From assembly GCA_028641055.1 (NCBI GenBank), contig CM054060.1, forward strand, positions 243,254,833 through 243,318,832: a stretch of 64,000 nucleotides of DNA, given 5' to 3'. Below are positions 20,816 to 34,048 of this stretch, piece by piece. Source of the stretch: Alopecurus myosuroides (taxonomy: Eukaryota > Streptophyta > Magnoliopsida > Poales > Poaceae). The notes under the pieces were generated by a model. The model was not told the origin of the DNA. It saw nothing but the letters and a program-made list of their open reading frames with translations, and did no database searches. The translations under genes were made by a program, and so were the position numbers. Positions within the stretch are counted from its first letter, which is position 1. Each line of letters begins with the position of its first letter.

Positions 20816-22508
20816 TGATGGCTAGGTTGAGACTCCAAGTGCAGAGTGTGTAGCTAGTGGCAAGCCTTCTTCCCCACGAGGGTGACTCGAGGGTTTATAT
20901 CGAACTCTTGGGGAGCCAGTATTTCAGCAGTTGTCTTCCAAGCTTCCTCCAGGATCCTGCAAACAAGTAGAGAATTTTGTGCCCTCAACCTCACCAAGTG
21001 GTTGTCAAGCACAAGGTGTGAGACTTCTAAATTGCAATGCAGAACTGAAAGTAAATGTGCAATAATTAAATCTACTACTAAATGCAAATGAGAAAATAAA
21101 TATGCAATGGATTGTTTTTGTATTTTTGTGATGCAAGTGGTGATGGAGATAATGTAAATTCGAATTGGAGATGCAAGTAAATTAAATTGCAGCAAAGTAA
21201 CTAGAGTGTTTTCTTATAATTAAAATAGGACCGGGGTTCATGGTTTCACACTTGCATTCTCTCAAATAAAGTGGTAGACGGTGTACATAAAGAATTACAT
21301 GTGAGATTACAATAACATGTTTAACATTGAGTACATTCATATGGGCATCACGTCCTAGCATAGAGATCTCTACGGTCATATTGATCCCTCTTATACTCCA
21401 CCAAGATGCGAAATAAATCATAACACCTCGATAATTAAGGAAAAACCAGAGTATAGCTTTAAGCAATGTGACATGAAGTTGAAGTAAGAACTTGCTAGAT
21501 CTAGTCATGGAGATTGATTAGTGTCACTTCAAATCCCCGGTAACAAGGTACTCCTTTTTATCCCTAGTGAGGTAACTAAGAAAGGATTTACAAAACCTAA
21601 GTGGATCGCTGAACTTCTGTCACTTTCACAGCACTAGCCACCCCCTGTTACTCCAACTAATGCACCCATCACCCCACACACGCTCTCAAGAACTAGATTG
21701 ATCAAAACTATCAAATAAGAACTCGGTACATAAGATACATCTACTCAAATAACTCAAGAGAAACAATTGCAATCTCAGATTCAATAACTCATAGAAAAGA
21801 TCCACCACATAGGAATTACAACGGTGCCCGTAATCATGTGAGGCAGCTCATATGGATCTAATTAGTGAAGCACATAGAGAAAGAGAGAGAGAGATACAAG
21901 TGCTACTTCCACAAACCCATAGCCCTGGGGTGGACTACTCCCTCTTCATGGAGGTGTCGATGGAGATGACGTTGGAGGGGTAGAAGATCACACCGGCGGC
22001 ACCCCGCCGGAGTTCCCCCCTCCAATCTGGAACTTCTGGTCTCTGTTTCGGTGTTTCGGCGGCGCTCCTCTCCGTAAGGGTACGGGGGGCCCTTTTTATA
22101 GTCGGTTTTAGGTCAAGACGGAGTCGGTAAGTCGAAGATGGAAGGAATTGGGGCCACAGGGGCCAAAAGGGGCCTCCCACGCAGCCAAGGAATCTGGCCG
22201 CGTGGAGGGTCCTCTTTTGGGCCTCCTTGCCCAATTCTCGTGGATCCTTCGCCCGCAAGTCTTCTCCTTCCAAGAAAATGACCCCCGCAGATTTTCAGGT
22301 GATTTCACGAAAGTTTGCCCCCTGAAACGTCAAAAATATAGAAAATGGGGTTTCTGACAGGCAGGGTTAATTCCATAAGAGTTGGGGGACTTTGTAATTT
22401 AACCCCAAAATACTATAAAACATTGAATTATACCATTATATGATGCAATATGTAATAGAAAACCATGTGAAAATATGCAAAATTCATCTATGCATTTTAC
22501 ATGCATCA
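20816..22508 (-). repeat. D: 3' LTR (minus-strand orientation)
   Basis: On the minus strand it runs TGATGCATGTAAAATGC to CTAGCCATCA. A TATAAAAAGG promoter box lies at about 22091-22100 (minus). It abuts the purine tract at 22511-22522. Confidence 0.92.
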
Positions 22509-22510
22509 AC

Positions 22511-22522
22511 ATCCCCAAGCTT
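22511..22522 (-). other. D: polypurine tract
   Basis: On the minus strand TTAAGCTTGGGGAT lies against the LTR start TGATGCATG, the same AAGCTTGGGG core as in A1 and A2. Confidence 0.85.
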
Positions 22523-24874
22523 AACCCATGCTCGTCCTCGAGTATGAAGGTGATAAAACTAAGATGGGTTTTGCATATTGAAACAATCATGGGATATCAA
22601 GGAGGATTATTCATGCTACATATAATCAAATGATTAATACTAGAAATGAGTAGCAATATACAATTCATGTTGTAAGAAATATCAAAAATGCAAGCAAAGA
22701 TGCTTCATGAAAGTTCACAAAGTGTATAATGAAATAAAAGCACTATGGACCAAATGCATACACAAAATGAAAAATAAAATCCTATATTGGTCAAAGAATA
22801 GCATAATGGAGAATAGAAAATATGGTGGACACTTTGGAGAAAATTGAGTAGAGGTAAAACATGATCAAGTCTTATTTAGCCTCTAAATTATTCAACTAAA
22901 ATTACTAATTGAAATGTGGTATCCATTGATCTAGGACTCTCATTTCCCCTTTATCACTAGCATCTTAAAATTGTGAGTATTGAATTAATGAGAATGACAA
23001 GGTGGTTGAAAGCCTCATGCCCCGTGAGTGTGAAAACCTACTCCATGATTACTCAACTTAAGATTCCTAATAAGCTTTGTACAATCATAATAAGTATTAA
23101 TGACATCATAGAGAACCGCAAAGAGGTACCTCTTGCCCCGTGACATTGAAACAAGCCCATGTTACAGTGACAAGATGAACAAACGGAGTAGACTCATCAT
23201 CCTTTTTATTTTCATTCACTATTATGCATAGCTTCTTATTTTATTATAGGATGTGTTGTAGAGTCACTCAAGCTGTAAGTAAATTTCCACCATGATAAGC
23301 ATGGCTTGGGTTAGCGGCCCAATGCGTTTCTCTAGTCATATAGATACTTACTCATCAAAACTTACTATTCCTCTATTTCATTTCGGCATGGCAGGAGTCC
23401 AAAAACAAAAGTACATGATATCAACCAAATGTAAATTTTTTGTGCAATGTTGAAAGCTTTCCGGTGATACATGTTTATAGCTAGCTCCCAACCACACACT
23501 TGTCAAACGCAAAACTTGTGGCTCCCATTATTGGGTCATGTTTATTAGATGCATAAAAAGTAAAGTGTGCCTTCAAAAGTTCGTGAGAGTCCTATCCCAA
23601 GTTCAACCCATGAAAACTAATAAAGTGAATATCTTAATTTAGAACATAAATAACACAATAACACGGTGAACATACTCGGAATAGCAATGAAGCTAATGGG
23701 AAGATATGGTGGACTCACTGGAAATACTTGGCTAAGGAGTGTTGGAGACAAGTTTTTACTTGTTGGAATTTTTAAATTTTTGGGCTAGCAAGAGGGAGAT
23801 AGTTGACCAGATAATATGCATGCATATGTCCATAGAACTACTCATTCCATGACAAACTAAATAAACCAGCAATTAACATCAAGGACATGAATAAGAGATA
23901 GCTCAAGACAACATTATTGCAAATTTCTACACATAAAAAGCCTATAAAATCATGCAAACATATGTAGCTCTTCAAATCAACCATGGCATCCCTATTCCAA
24001 GTCATAATACTAGCATCCAATACATTCCAACCCCAAACTCCAGTAGCTCAAACTCATATAAAATGATGGTGGTGGTCTTATCAAAACAAAAATAAAAACA
24101 AAAACTAGACGCTTCAAGTCTCTACGATAAATGCTTTGCTTCGAAAAACAGAAAGTAGACGTGTGCTAACCAAAAGAGTGTAGCTCCAGTGGGGTGTTCA
24201 TCACATCCCCAAGCTTATGGCTTTCACCATTCTTGGATGTCTTGAGGCGCAGCTCCTCTATTCCCTGTGAAAAAACTTCACAAAACATGTTTCTCCCATT
24301 CTTTTTCTGTGGGGTGACATTAGCAAGGACAAACAAATCACATGCTTGCTGTGAAAAATTCCAAATCAAATGCTCCAGTAGATAGACAATAAGGTTCATT
24401 ATGTTGTATGTTCACTCTATTGCTTTAAAGAATCATGGAAATTCGATTCCCAAGTCCAAAAAGTGCATAAAACAAAAGAAGGCAGAATCTGTCCAGAAAA
24501 GCAACAGCAGCAAAACGAACGTTTTTCCCTAACCTGGACTCGTCAAAAAATTAAGCCAAATTTTGTGCTTACAGAGGACAAAAAGTTGCAGAACATACTA
24601 AAAAATTAGCTCAATCCGAAATACCAATAAAAAAGTAAAATCATACGATTAACAGACTCCTGCTGAAACAGAAATTTCATGCACTAGGATAGCAACTTAT
24701 AAGTCCAAATGGGTTTGACTTGACTCTTTATTGAAAACTCCAGAATTAAAACAAAAAAACTAATCTCTTTAGACAGCAAGAGGACACTAGTAAAATCAAA
24801 ACAAAAACAACCGGGTTGCCTCCCGTAAAACGCTTTCTTTATAGCCATATAGCTAGGCTTTACTTACTTGATAA
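22523..24874 (-). other. D: noncoding region between protease and 3' LTR
   Basis: About 2.35 kb, AT-rich, with no frame of note on either strand. It replaces the pol domains expected in an autonomous element. Nothing further recognised. Confidence 0.6.
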
Positions 24875-26881
24875 TCAAGAGGGATAAAGCTCATGAGGGA
24901 GCTTGTTCTTCAGCGTGCCCCTCTTCCTTGGGAAGTGATCCATGCTTTTCTTGTGAGGGAACTGAAACTTGATATTCCCTTCCTTGGAGTCTATGATTGC
25001 ACCTGTAGTACGAAGAAAAGGTCTACCCAAAATAATAGGACTAGGGGATTTATCCCCCATATCCATAATAATGAAATCAACGGGTACAAAAGTCATGTGC
25101 AATTCAATCATAACATCTTTCACTTGTCCTATAGCATGTTTAGTAGAGTTATCAGAAAGGACAAATTCACTTGAGCACTTTTCTAAATTTTCTAGTTCTA
25201 GCAATTCATATAATTCTTTAGAGAGTACAGATACACTAGAACCTAGATCTAACATAGCATGGTGAATTTCTTTTCCAATTGAAACTAGCACCTTGGGGAT
25301 CCATGCATCCCAAAGCTTAGGAGGTATCATGGCCTCATTCTTCTACCTAGCAATTTTTTCTTGCAAGACGTGATTAGCAATATAAGATCTAAAGCCAGGT
25401 TGATTAACATTTATAGTGGGATCACTAGCAAATTTTTGTAGAGTAGCAATAAGTTCTTGCAAGCTACTTTTTTATAAATCAAGCAATGGATGCTTAATTT
25501 CAGTAAGCATCATAATTTCCTCTACTTTACTCTCTAATTTAGCTAGCATGCTTGATTCATGAGGACTAATTTCATCTTTGCTAGCAAGATAAGACATATA
25601 TGGAAGTAAATATTCAGGGTACTTCACTATTTCATTCAAGGTTTCTTCTAAGCTAGTAGGGACATGCTCACTTGTATTCTCAGCAATATGATCAATAATA
25701 GGAGCAGAAATAGTAATAGAATTCATTCCTACACTAGGTTGTGCTTGTGGCTTTCCTGCTGACATGCTTAATAGAGTTGCTTGATTATCAGCTAATTTTG
25801 ACAATGCTTTATCTAAATTCGAGGATTGAAGTTGCAATCCTTTAATATCACTACTAATGGATGCAATAGACTTATTTAACTAATGTATCATAGCATTGTG
25901 ACTAGCAACTTGTTCCATAAGCAATTTATTAGATTCAGAAATTTCACTAGAAGGATTCCACTTATTTTCATTAGCATTAGGATATGGAACAAAAGGTTTA
26001 TTTGGCACATAAGGAGGTTTACTATATGAATTGTAAGCATTACCAAAACCATTGCTACCATAATTCCTAACAAAATTAACATCCACACTTTCAGAATTAC
26101 TACCAACTAGCTCCTGCAAAGGCACATTCTCCATATTTTGTTTATTAATAAAAGCAAGAATAGTGTCCATTTTAGAAGACAAATCATTGGTTTCTTCAAT
26201 TGAGTTTATTTTCTTAGTGGGATTGGGTGCTCTTTCAGTATTCCATTGACTATAATTTTTCAATATGCTTTCTAATATGCTCTTATCCTCTCCTACAGTT
26301 TTACTCATAAAGGCACCTCCAGCAGCAGAATCAAGTATATTTCTAGACATGTGGTTTAGACCATTATAAAAAGAGTGTAGTATGGTCCATTCATTTACTC
26401 CATGTGATGGGAATGTTCTAAGAATTAATTTAATTCTATCCCATGCCATGGCTACATGTTCATTATCATTTTGCCTAAATGAGAGGATATTATTCCTATT
26501 TTGCAAAATTTTAACGGGAGGATAATATTTCTTAATGAAAGCTTCTTTTAAATCATCCCAAGACTTTATACTAGCTGTAGGTAGTGAAAGTAACCATTCT
26601 TTAGCCTTTCCTCTAAGTGAAAAAGGAAATAATTTCAGTTTTAAAACACTACTTTCCACATTTTTAATTTTTTGCATATCACATATTTCCATGAAATCAT
26701 GAAGATGCATAGAGGCATCCTCCATAGCACTACCACCAAATTGCTCTCTAGTAATTAAATTAAATAAACTAGGACTTACTTCACAGCTTTCAACTTGTAT
26801 TTCAGGTGTAGTAATTGGCCTAGCAATGAATTGGTCATTGGGTGTATTTGTGTAGTCACTTAATTTAGTTCTATCACCCAT
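24875..26881 (-). pseudogene. gag: D: gag-protease ORF with three in-frame stops
   Basis: Start MGDRTKLSDYTN at 26881 on the minus strand (an upstream in-frame Met at 26920 also exists). One frame continues for about 669 codons to 24875, interrupted only by TAG at 25880-25882, TAA at 25472-25474 and TAG near 25345. The Gag domain lies in the first 250 residues (AKEWLLSLP, ILHSFYNGL motifs). An Asn/Pro-rich linker follows, then a retropepsin-like domain with LDLGSSVSVLS (D-L-G-S active site) and ILGRPFLRTTG. No CCHC knuckle was seen. Related in design to the A1/A2 gag-PR but clearly a different family. Confidence 0.85.
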
Positions 26882-27213
26882 TTTAACAGTTTTTATGTAG
26901 TTTTTTAATTTTTTATGCAAAACTGAAAAGTAAAGTAACTAGGCAAATTCGAAATACCAAAATAAACTAGATAACTAAATGCAAAACTAAAATGCAAACT
27001 AAAATAAAATATGCAAGACAAAACAAAAACAAGAACAAAAACAAAACAAAAACAAAAACAAGACAAGAAACAAAACAATCTACTTGAAAGAAGGTGGAGA
27101 TAGAAAGGACGGCACTCACGTAGGTGCAACCTCCCCAAGCTTAGGTGTTTGCACACCTTGTTGGTGATGAAGACTTCTTGTGAGCTCCCTTGGACAACCC
27201 CTTCACCTATGGC

Positions 27214-27231
27214 TCCCCGGAAACGGCGCCA
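27214..27231 (-). other. D: primer-binding site, tRNA-Asp
   Basis: The minus strand reads TGGCGCCGTTTCCGGGGA, 17 of 18 matches to the complement of the tRNA-Asp 3' end, ten bases inside the 5' LTR edge at 27242. Confidence 0.9.
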
Positions 27232-27241
27232 GAAAAACGCT

Positions 27242-28942
27242 TGATGGCTAGGTTGAGACTCCAAGTGCAGAGTGTGTAGCTAGTGGCAAGCCTTCTTCCC
27301 CATGAGGGTGACTCGAGGGTTTATATCGAACTTTGGGGAGCCAGTATTTCAACAGTTGTCTTCCAAGCTTCCTCCAGGATCCTGCAAACAAGTAGAGAAT
27401 TTTGTGCCCTCAACCTCACCAAGTGGTTGTCAAGCACAAGGTGTGAGACTTCTAAATTGCAATGCAAAACTGAAAGTAAATGTGCAATAATTAAATCTAC
27501 TACTAAATGCAAATGAGAAAATAAATATGCAATGGATTGTTTTTGTATTTTTGTGATGCAAGTGGTGATGGAGATAATGTAAATTCGAATTGGAGATGCA
27601 AGTAAAGTAAAGTGCAAGTAAAGTAAATTGCAGCAAAGTAACTAGAGTGTTTTCTTATAATTAAAATAGGACCGGGGTTCATGGTTTCACACTTGCATTC
27701 TCTCAAATAAAGTGGTAGACGGTGTACATAAAGAATTACATGTGAGATTACAATAACATGTTTAACATTGAGTACTTTCATATGGGCATCACGTCCTAGC
27801 ATAGAGATCTCTACGGTCATATTGATCCCTCTTATACTCCACCAAGATGCGAAATAAATCATAACACCTCGATATTAAGGAAAAACCAGAGTATAGCTTT
27901 AAGCAATGTGACATGAAGTTGAAGTAAGAACTTGCTAGATCTAGTCATGGAGATTGATTAGTGTCACTTCAAATCCCCGGTAACAAGGTACTCCTTTTTA
28001 TCCCTAGTGAGGTAACTAAGAAAGGTTTAACAAAACCTAAGTGGATCGCTGAACTTCTGTCACTTTCACAGCACTAGCCACCCCCCGTTACTCCAACTAA
28101 TGCACCCATCACCCTACACACGCTCTCAAGAACTAGATTGATCAAAGATAGCAAATAAGAACGGGGTACATAAGATACATCTACTCAAATAACTCAAGAG
28201 AAACAATTGCAATCTCAGATTCAATAACTCATAGAAAAGATCCACCACATAGGAATTACAACGGTGCCCGTAATCATGTGAGGCAGCTCATACGGATCTA
28301 ATTAGTGAAGCACATAGAGAGAGAGATACAAGTGCTACTTCCACAAACCCATAGCCCTGGGGTGGACTACTCCCTCTTCATGGAGATGTCGATGGAGATG
28401 ACGTTGGAGGGGTAGAAGATCACACCGGCGGCGCCCCGCCGGAGTTTTCCCCCTCCAATCTGGAACTTCTGGTCTCTGTTTCGGTGTTTCGGCGGTGCTC
28501 CTCTCCGTAAGGGTACGGGGGACCCTTTTTATAGTCGGTTTTAGGTCAAGACGGAGTCGGTAAGTCGAAGATGGAAGGAATTGGGGCCACAGGGGCCAAA
28601 AGGGGGCCTCTTACGCGGCCAAGGAATCTGGCCGCGTGGAGGGTCCTCTTTTGGGCCTCCTTGCCCAATTCTCGTGGATCCTTTGCCCGCAAGTCTTATC
28701 CTTCCAAGAAAATGACCCCCGCAGACTTTCAGGTGATTTCGCGGAAGTTTGCCCCCTGAAACGTCAAAAATATAGAAAACGGGGTTTCTGACAGGCAGGG
28801 TTAATTCCATAAGAGTTGGGGGACTTTGTAATTTAACCCCAAAATACTATAAAACATTGAATTATACCCTTATATGATGCAATATGTAATAGAAAACCAT
28901 GTGAAAATATGCAAAATTCATCTATGCATTTTACATGCAGTA
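27242..28942 (-). repeat. D: 5' LTR (minus-strand orientation)
   Basis: 1701 bp, direct repeat of 20816-22508 with scattered substitutions and an extra AAGTAAAGTGCAAGTAAAGT-type unit near 27605. The outer terminus is GTA where the partner has TCA. TATA-like box at about 28524-28532 (minus). Confidence 0.92.
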
Positions 28943-28947
28943 TATGC

Positions 28948-29998
28948 CAAGTTTAGCAAATGTGAATTTTGGCTAAGTGAAGTTGGATTTCTTGGACACA
29001 TAGTATCAAAGGAGGGAATTGCTGTTGATCCTTCCAAGTTTTCTGCAGTGATAGATTGGGAACCACCCAAGAATGTTGGCGAGATTCGTAGTTTCTTGGG
29101 CTTAGCAGGTTATTACCGCACGTTCATTGAGAACTTTTCCAAGAAGGAGAAGAAGTTCGAGTGGAATGTGGCATGTGAAACCAGTTTCCAAGAATTGAGG
29201 AAACGTCTAGTGTCAACCCTAGTTTTGTGCTTACCAGACTTAGAGAAAGAATTCCAAGTATATTGCGATGCCTCATGCCAAGGCCTTGGAAGCGTTTTGA
29301 TGCAGGGAGGAAGAGTAGCATCCTATGCCTCTAGACAACTCAAGAAGCATGAAGTTAATTATCCCACACATGATCTTGAGTTAGCTTCTGTAGTACATGC
29401 CTTGAAAACACGGAGACACTATTTGATGGGGAAACGATGTGAAGTCTTCACTAATAATAAAAGTTTGAAGTACATCTTTACCCAAAAGGAGCTAAACATG
29501 AGACAGAGGAGATGGTTAGAACTCATTAAAGACTATGATCTCAGTTTGCAATATCATCCCGGAAAGGCTAACGTTGTAGCTGATGCTCTGAGTCAAGAGG
29601 TCTATGTGAATGGCCTCACAACATGAGAGTTACCCAAAGATCTATTTAAGTGATTCAGGGACCTCATATTGGAAGTAGTGCCAGAAGGTTTCGTAGCATC
29701 ATTAGTAGTACAACCAACTCTGATGGACAAGATACGCAAAGCCTAGAAGGGAGACAAATATATAGAAGAAATCAAGGTCAACTTGAGAGCAGGAAAAGCT
29801 AAGGGTTTTCTTAAAGATGAGCAAGGAACCTTATGGTTTGAGAAACGAGTCTGCATAGCCAATGACGCTGACCTTAGAAAGTTAACCCCGCAAGAAGCCC
29901 ATGAAACATCTTACTCAATACATCCAGGTAATACCAAAATGTACATGGATGTGAAAGAAAGATTCTAGTGGAATAACCTGAGGAGAGACATAGCCAGT
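28948..29998 (+). pseudogene. pol: B: RT C-terminus, RNase H and integrase N-terminus, truncated
   Basis: Coding resumes exactly after the D TSD with the RT thumb ([15 protein letters not shown]). It continues through RNase H ([14 protein letters not shown], then NNKSLKYIF and [11 protein letters not shown]) to a stop at 29624, with more in-frame stops after it, and enters the integrase zinc-binding region (HETSYSIHPGNTKMY, about 29905). At 29998 it is fused to LTR sequence, so the integrase catalytic core and any chromodomain are missing. RNase H has NN in place of the usual SDH (DH) residues. Confidence 0.88.
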
Positions 29999-31401
29999 TG
30001 TTATAATTTTTGTGCATCATTTTTCATGGCATAACATGCATACATGTTTTATGTTTTGAGTTAGTGAATTGTGTGTTTATGTTGGTCTTGTTTTTGCTTG
30101 TTTTAGATTGTGAGGAGGAGCAAGACCTTTCTTGTGACTGTTGCTGTGCTTGTTCATCATGCTACCAAGGGAAGTGACATTCATAAACCACCCCATATTT
30201 TTCCTAAGTGCATTAGAGTATTTTTGAAGTAGTATGCATGATAGGTGTTTTTTTCTCTAAGTTATTATTGCTATGCCTTTCCCTTAGTAGTATATTTAGC
30301 CACTTTCCCTTGATAAATTTCGTGGCTCCTATGCCTAATATATATAAGTACTTAGCCATGGTACAAAAATATATTTTCTAGCTATTGAGGAAGTACTTAA
30401 CCCCAATGAAACACCTGGGTGGACTGGTTGCAGGGATGATGAGAGTTGAGTGTTTCCTCAGGGCCCTTTTCCAAGGGTTGAACTTGAGGCATTCACTTGT
30501 GGATTGCCACCCAGGGGCAAAGAGATTTCTAAGTCCCTCCAAGTTTAGAAGCTTCCCGTGCAGCCTTAAGACAACGGACTCTGTCTTGACCAAGGAAGTT
30601 GTGTGAGTTCAACTTGTTGGCTTGACAAGAAGATGTAGTAGAATTATAGGTGGAACGGGTCTTGCTAGTAAGGTTGAATTCTCCTTCTGAAAGGTCTTGT
30701 CTCAATTTTCTCCTTTCCGTAATGCACTCAGCGTGTATAGGATGTTTGGGCTAATTGAGGCTTAAGGTGAAAGTGTACAACCTCTATAGAGTCAAAAACT
30801 AAGTACTTAGCCGTGTCCTTGGTGATGGACAACTTCGAGCAGCTGGACAAGGATGGATGGAAGAGTCTCAACATCAAGTTTTTAAGAAGTAAAATTTGAC
30901 TAAGGAATTAATGTTCTGTGGTGCATATAGGCCTCAATCCTATCGTGCCAACTTCTGAAAAGAGAAGACTATTTTACGAAAGTGTTAGGATAAAATTTGC
31001 TTTCTGTAAAAACTAGAACTCCACCAAGACATAAATGCATGTAGCATAGACTTTTCATTTATATCCACCAAAGTCATTTGCCAGTACATTTTTTGTACCG
31101 ATTCTCCTTCAGGGATGCCTATTCCAATGTGCAGGTAACTCGGATGAGGAATATTCCTGTGGCGCATGCTAAAGATGGAGGCTCATTTCTATCATGTTTC
31201 TGCTTTATTTATTTTGAGGTTTAGCTAGTCATCACGACTATGGAAGTTGTAATGAAGTTATACTTGGCTACTCTGGATTTTCGTTGTAATAATTGATACT
31301 TGTGTAAATATACTTTGAATTATGTACTGTGGTGCTAGCATTGATCCAGGGCTAGCACTTAACAAAACTATTCCAGCTTTATTAAAAGTTGGGACGCTAC
31401 A
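29999..31401 (+). repeat. B: 3' LTR, left 1.7 kb deleted
   Basis: Collinear with 15796-17242 of the 5' LTR, differing by a few percent and several indels, and ending GGGACGCTACA. The junction TAGCCAGT|TGTTATAATT shows the deletion point. The short shared TGTTAT gives no sign of a TSD, so illegitimate recombination is likely. Confidence 0.9.
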
Positions 31402-31406
31402 ATCAG

Positions 31407-32077
31407 TATAATTATGTTTCTTAATCATATATGCAAGTTGTTTACACATGTCATTGTCTGGAACTCGAGGCCCCAAAGTGACAGAAATTGGGACAACCGG
31501 AGGGGGTGGTTTTGATGTGAGGATCACGTATGTTCACGGAGTGTTAATGCTTTGCTCCGGTGCTTTATTAAAAGGAGAACCTTAATTACCATTAGTTTCC
31601 CTTGAGGCCCCGCTGCAACGGGCTGGTAGGACAAAAGATGTTGTGCAAGTTTCTCATTGCGAGCACGTATGACTATATTGGAACACATGCCTATGGTTTG
31701 CCTAGAATTTGGATTCTTTACTATTATTATTATTATTATCTGCAATGCCCATGTTTAGATTATTACATGACCTATGTTATCCATGCAACGCCCGTTCATC
31801 CATTCCCTCTATGTCTATGGTACTCCCATCCTGCTGTTTCCCGCGATTTCTACTGTTGTTACTATTTTATTCCTGATGTTATTTTACTACTAATGCTGGT
31901 ATAAAACTGTTACCACTGATAAATTGTTGTAAGCAAGTCTACTTTCAGGTGCAGCTGAACTAGCACTCAGTTGTTAAGGCTTATAAATATTCTTTGACTC
32001 CCCTTGTGTCGAATCAATAAATTTGGGTTTTACTTCCCTCGAAGACTGTTGCGATCCCTTATACTTGTGGATCATCA
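31407..32077 (+). repeat. A2: 5' LTR, second part
   Basis: Continues from 14103 (…TATAATTATGTTTCTT) to GTGGATCATCA at 32077. The GAATCAATAAATTTGGG stretch near the end is shared with 61538 and may include the polyadenylation signal AATAAA. Confidence 0.93.
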
Positions 32078-32088
32078 AGACTATTTTC

Positions 32089-32106
32089 TAGCGCCGTTGT
32101 CGGGGA
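32089..32106 (+). other. A2: primer-binding site, tRNA-Asp, degenerate
   Basis: TAGCGCCGTTGTCGGGGA, two mismatches to the tRNA-Asp complement, 11 bases behind the LTR end. Confidence 0.85.
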
Positions 32107-32165
32107 ACATAGATTCATTTATTTTCTCACTTGACCGTGGTATTGTTTGCTGCAAGCCTTTCATC

Positions 32166-34030
32166 ATGGGCAAGACTCATGATGGCAAAGTTCCTATATT
32201 ACCATCCACTACAAGGAGAGTTACAACTCTGAACACCTCTACTTTTCTTGATTCACTGTTTGTTATGAGTAAGCTTCTTATTCCACCACATGCTACACGT
32301 ATTGTTACTTCTGTTGAGTGTGAAAATGCTTCTGATACTTTTGATGATGCTTCTACTATGCTTGATGATACTGGTTCACTAGGTCTTTTCCAAGATGCTA
32401 CAATTGCTAAATCCAAACGAATTGAAAGTGCTAAAATTCTTGTTGAAAATATTGGTACGGCTATTAATTCACCTGAACCTATTGATGATCTTGATGAAAC
32501 CTATATTTAACTTAATGATGATTTTATTAAGGAAGCTCAAGCTACTACTAGTGCAAGTGCTCTTAAGAGTCTTCTTGCAAGACATGTTGTGAAATATAAA
32601 TCTTCTCTTGATGCTAAGTTTGCCACATCTCCCATATACATTAGAGACAAAGATTATGATTTATCTCTAGATTTATCTTACATATATATTGTTGAGAAGG
32701 AACCTTTTTGTGGAACTGAAAGTAAAAGTGCTATGGAACACATGAATGAGCTTTCATCTTTGAGTAGTTTATTTTCTGATGATACCAAGTTGCGTACTTA
32801 TTTTGTTACCAAGATCTTCCCTTTCTCATTGAAAGATGAAGCTAAAACTTGGTTTAACAATCTGTTACCTGGATCTATTACTAGTCCTATGGATTTGGTT
32901 AATGCTTTCTTTCAAAAATATTTTCCTGCTAGTGCCCAACATGTTGTTGTGCATGACATCTTTATTTTTGAGCAAATTGAAGGAGAGAAATTGCCTGAAT
33001 CTTGGACAAGGTTTTGTTCTGTGATAAGAGCTAGCCCTGGCTATCCATTACCTAAAAATGAGCTCCTAGATATATTTTATAATGGACTAACTGTTGAATC
33101 TAGGACATACCTGGATAGTTGTGTTGGTTGTGTTTTCAGGAAAAGAACTCTAGAAGAAGCTGAGGAATTAATGGCTAAAATAGCCAAAAATAATGATGAT
33201 TGGAATATACCCGAGCCTACACCTACAGTAGAGCCAACACCAATACCAACACCAAAGAAGAGAGGGATGATTGAATTAAATGATGAAGTGATGAAGGAAG
33301 CCAATAAATATCTTATAGAGAGGGGTATTAAATCTGAATATGTGAAGAATTTACCTCCTATAGAAGAATTATGTAAGCGTATTCCTCATCCATCAACAGT
33401 TTAGGTACACTTCCTCCAATACTTTGATAATAGAGATATTCCTTACTCTAAACCACCTGATCAATGCTTAGATGAATTTGATAATTATGTTCTTAAGAAA
33501 GACAACTTTAATATGAGAGTGCAAAATCACCTTATGGAAAACTCTAGAGCTATTGATAATTTGCATCGTATTATTGAGAGAACCTCTAATGATGTTAAAA
33601 TACTTGTTAAACATTTTCATATCATTCAAACTTAAATTGATCTACTCACTAAAGTGCAAAAAGATATGCTAGCTAATGCTTCTAGAGAAAAACATGTTTG
33701 TGAAATAATTTCTAGAAGTGGTGTTTCTACTCAGGACCCCTTGTATCCTGAAGGACATCCTAAAAGAATTGAACAAGATTCTCAGCAACCTAAAAACAAT
33801 ACGTCTCCTTCTAAGAAAAAGAAGAAAAGACAAAAAATGTTGTAGAATCTCCTGAACCTGCTAAAGATCCTAATAGCATATCTATTTGTGATGCTGAAAC
33901 TGAAAGTGGTAATGATAAAAGTGATGCTTGTGATAAATAAGAAACTGTAGCTGAACCTGAAAAGCAAACTAAAACTGCAAAGTATACTGAGGAGGATTTC
34001 ATTGCTAATAAACATGGTAATGAAAGAGAG
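32166..34030 (+). pseudogene. gag: A2: gag, decayed
   Basis: The start MGKTHDGKVPILPS at 32166 matches A1. The frame is kept across stops at 32508, 33402, 33634 and 33843, then degenerates. The Gag core spans about 32589-33404 (KTWFNNL, LDIFYNGL), followed by a PTP-rich linker and a Lys-rich tail. Nucleotide identity with 776-2640 is high. Product non-functional. Confidence 0.88.
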
Positions 34031-34048
34031 CCTTGGGTATAAAACGCA

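Larger units (their letters stand above)
20816..28942 (-). mobile_element. D: non-autonomous Athila-like element inserted in the RT gene of B
   Basis: The outer ends are TGATGGCTAGG (20816) and ACATGCAGTA (28942, mutated from CATCA), with TSD TATGC on both sides (20811-20815 and 28943-28947). LTRs are 1693 and 1701 bp, arranged as direct repeats. On the minus strand the order is LTR, tRNA-Asp primer site, gag, protease, noncoding 2.4 kb, purine tract, LTR. There is no RT, RNase H or integrase. The LTRs differ by roughly 1.5-2% by eye plus a 16-bp repeat expansion. Confidence 0.95.
14104..31401 (+). mobile_element. B: Tekay/Del-type Ty3/gypsy element inserted in the A2 5' LTR
   Basis: It begins TGTAACATCCCAAG at 14104 and ends GGGACGCTACA at 31401. 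The TSD is ATGAG (14099-14103) and ATCAG (31402-31406), one mismatch. It contains a 3.14-kb 5' LTR, a tRNA-Met primer site, an extra coiled-coil ORF, gag, protease, RT, RNase H and the start of integrase. Element D interrupts RT. A deletion at 29998/29999 fuses the integrase N-terminus to the middle of the 3' LTR, removing the integrase core and about 1.7 kb of LTR. The element is dead in cis. Confidence 0.92.

Noticed and set aside
22523..24874. Hidden pol or host gene in D
   Set aside because: Both strands read through without a frame over about 80 codons or any RT/integrase motif.
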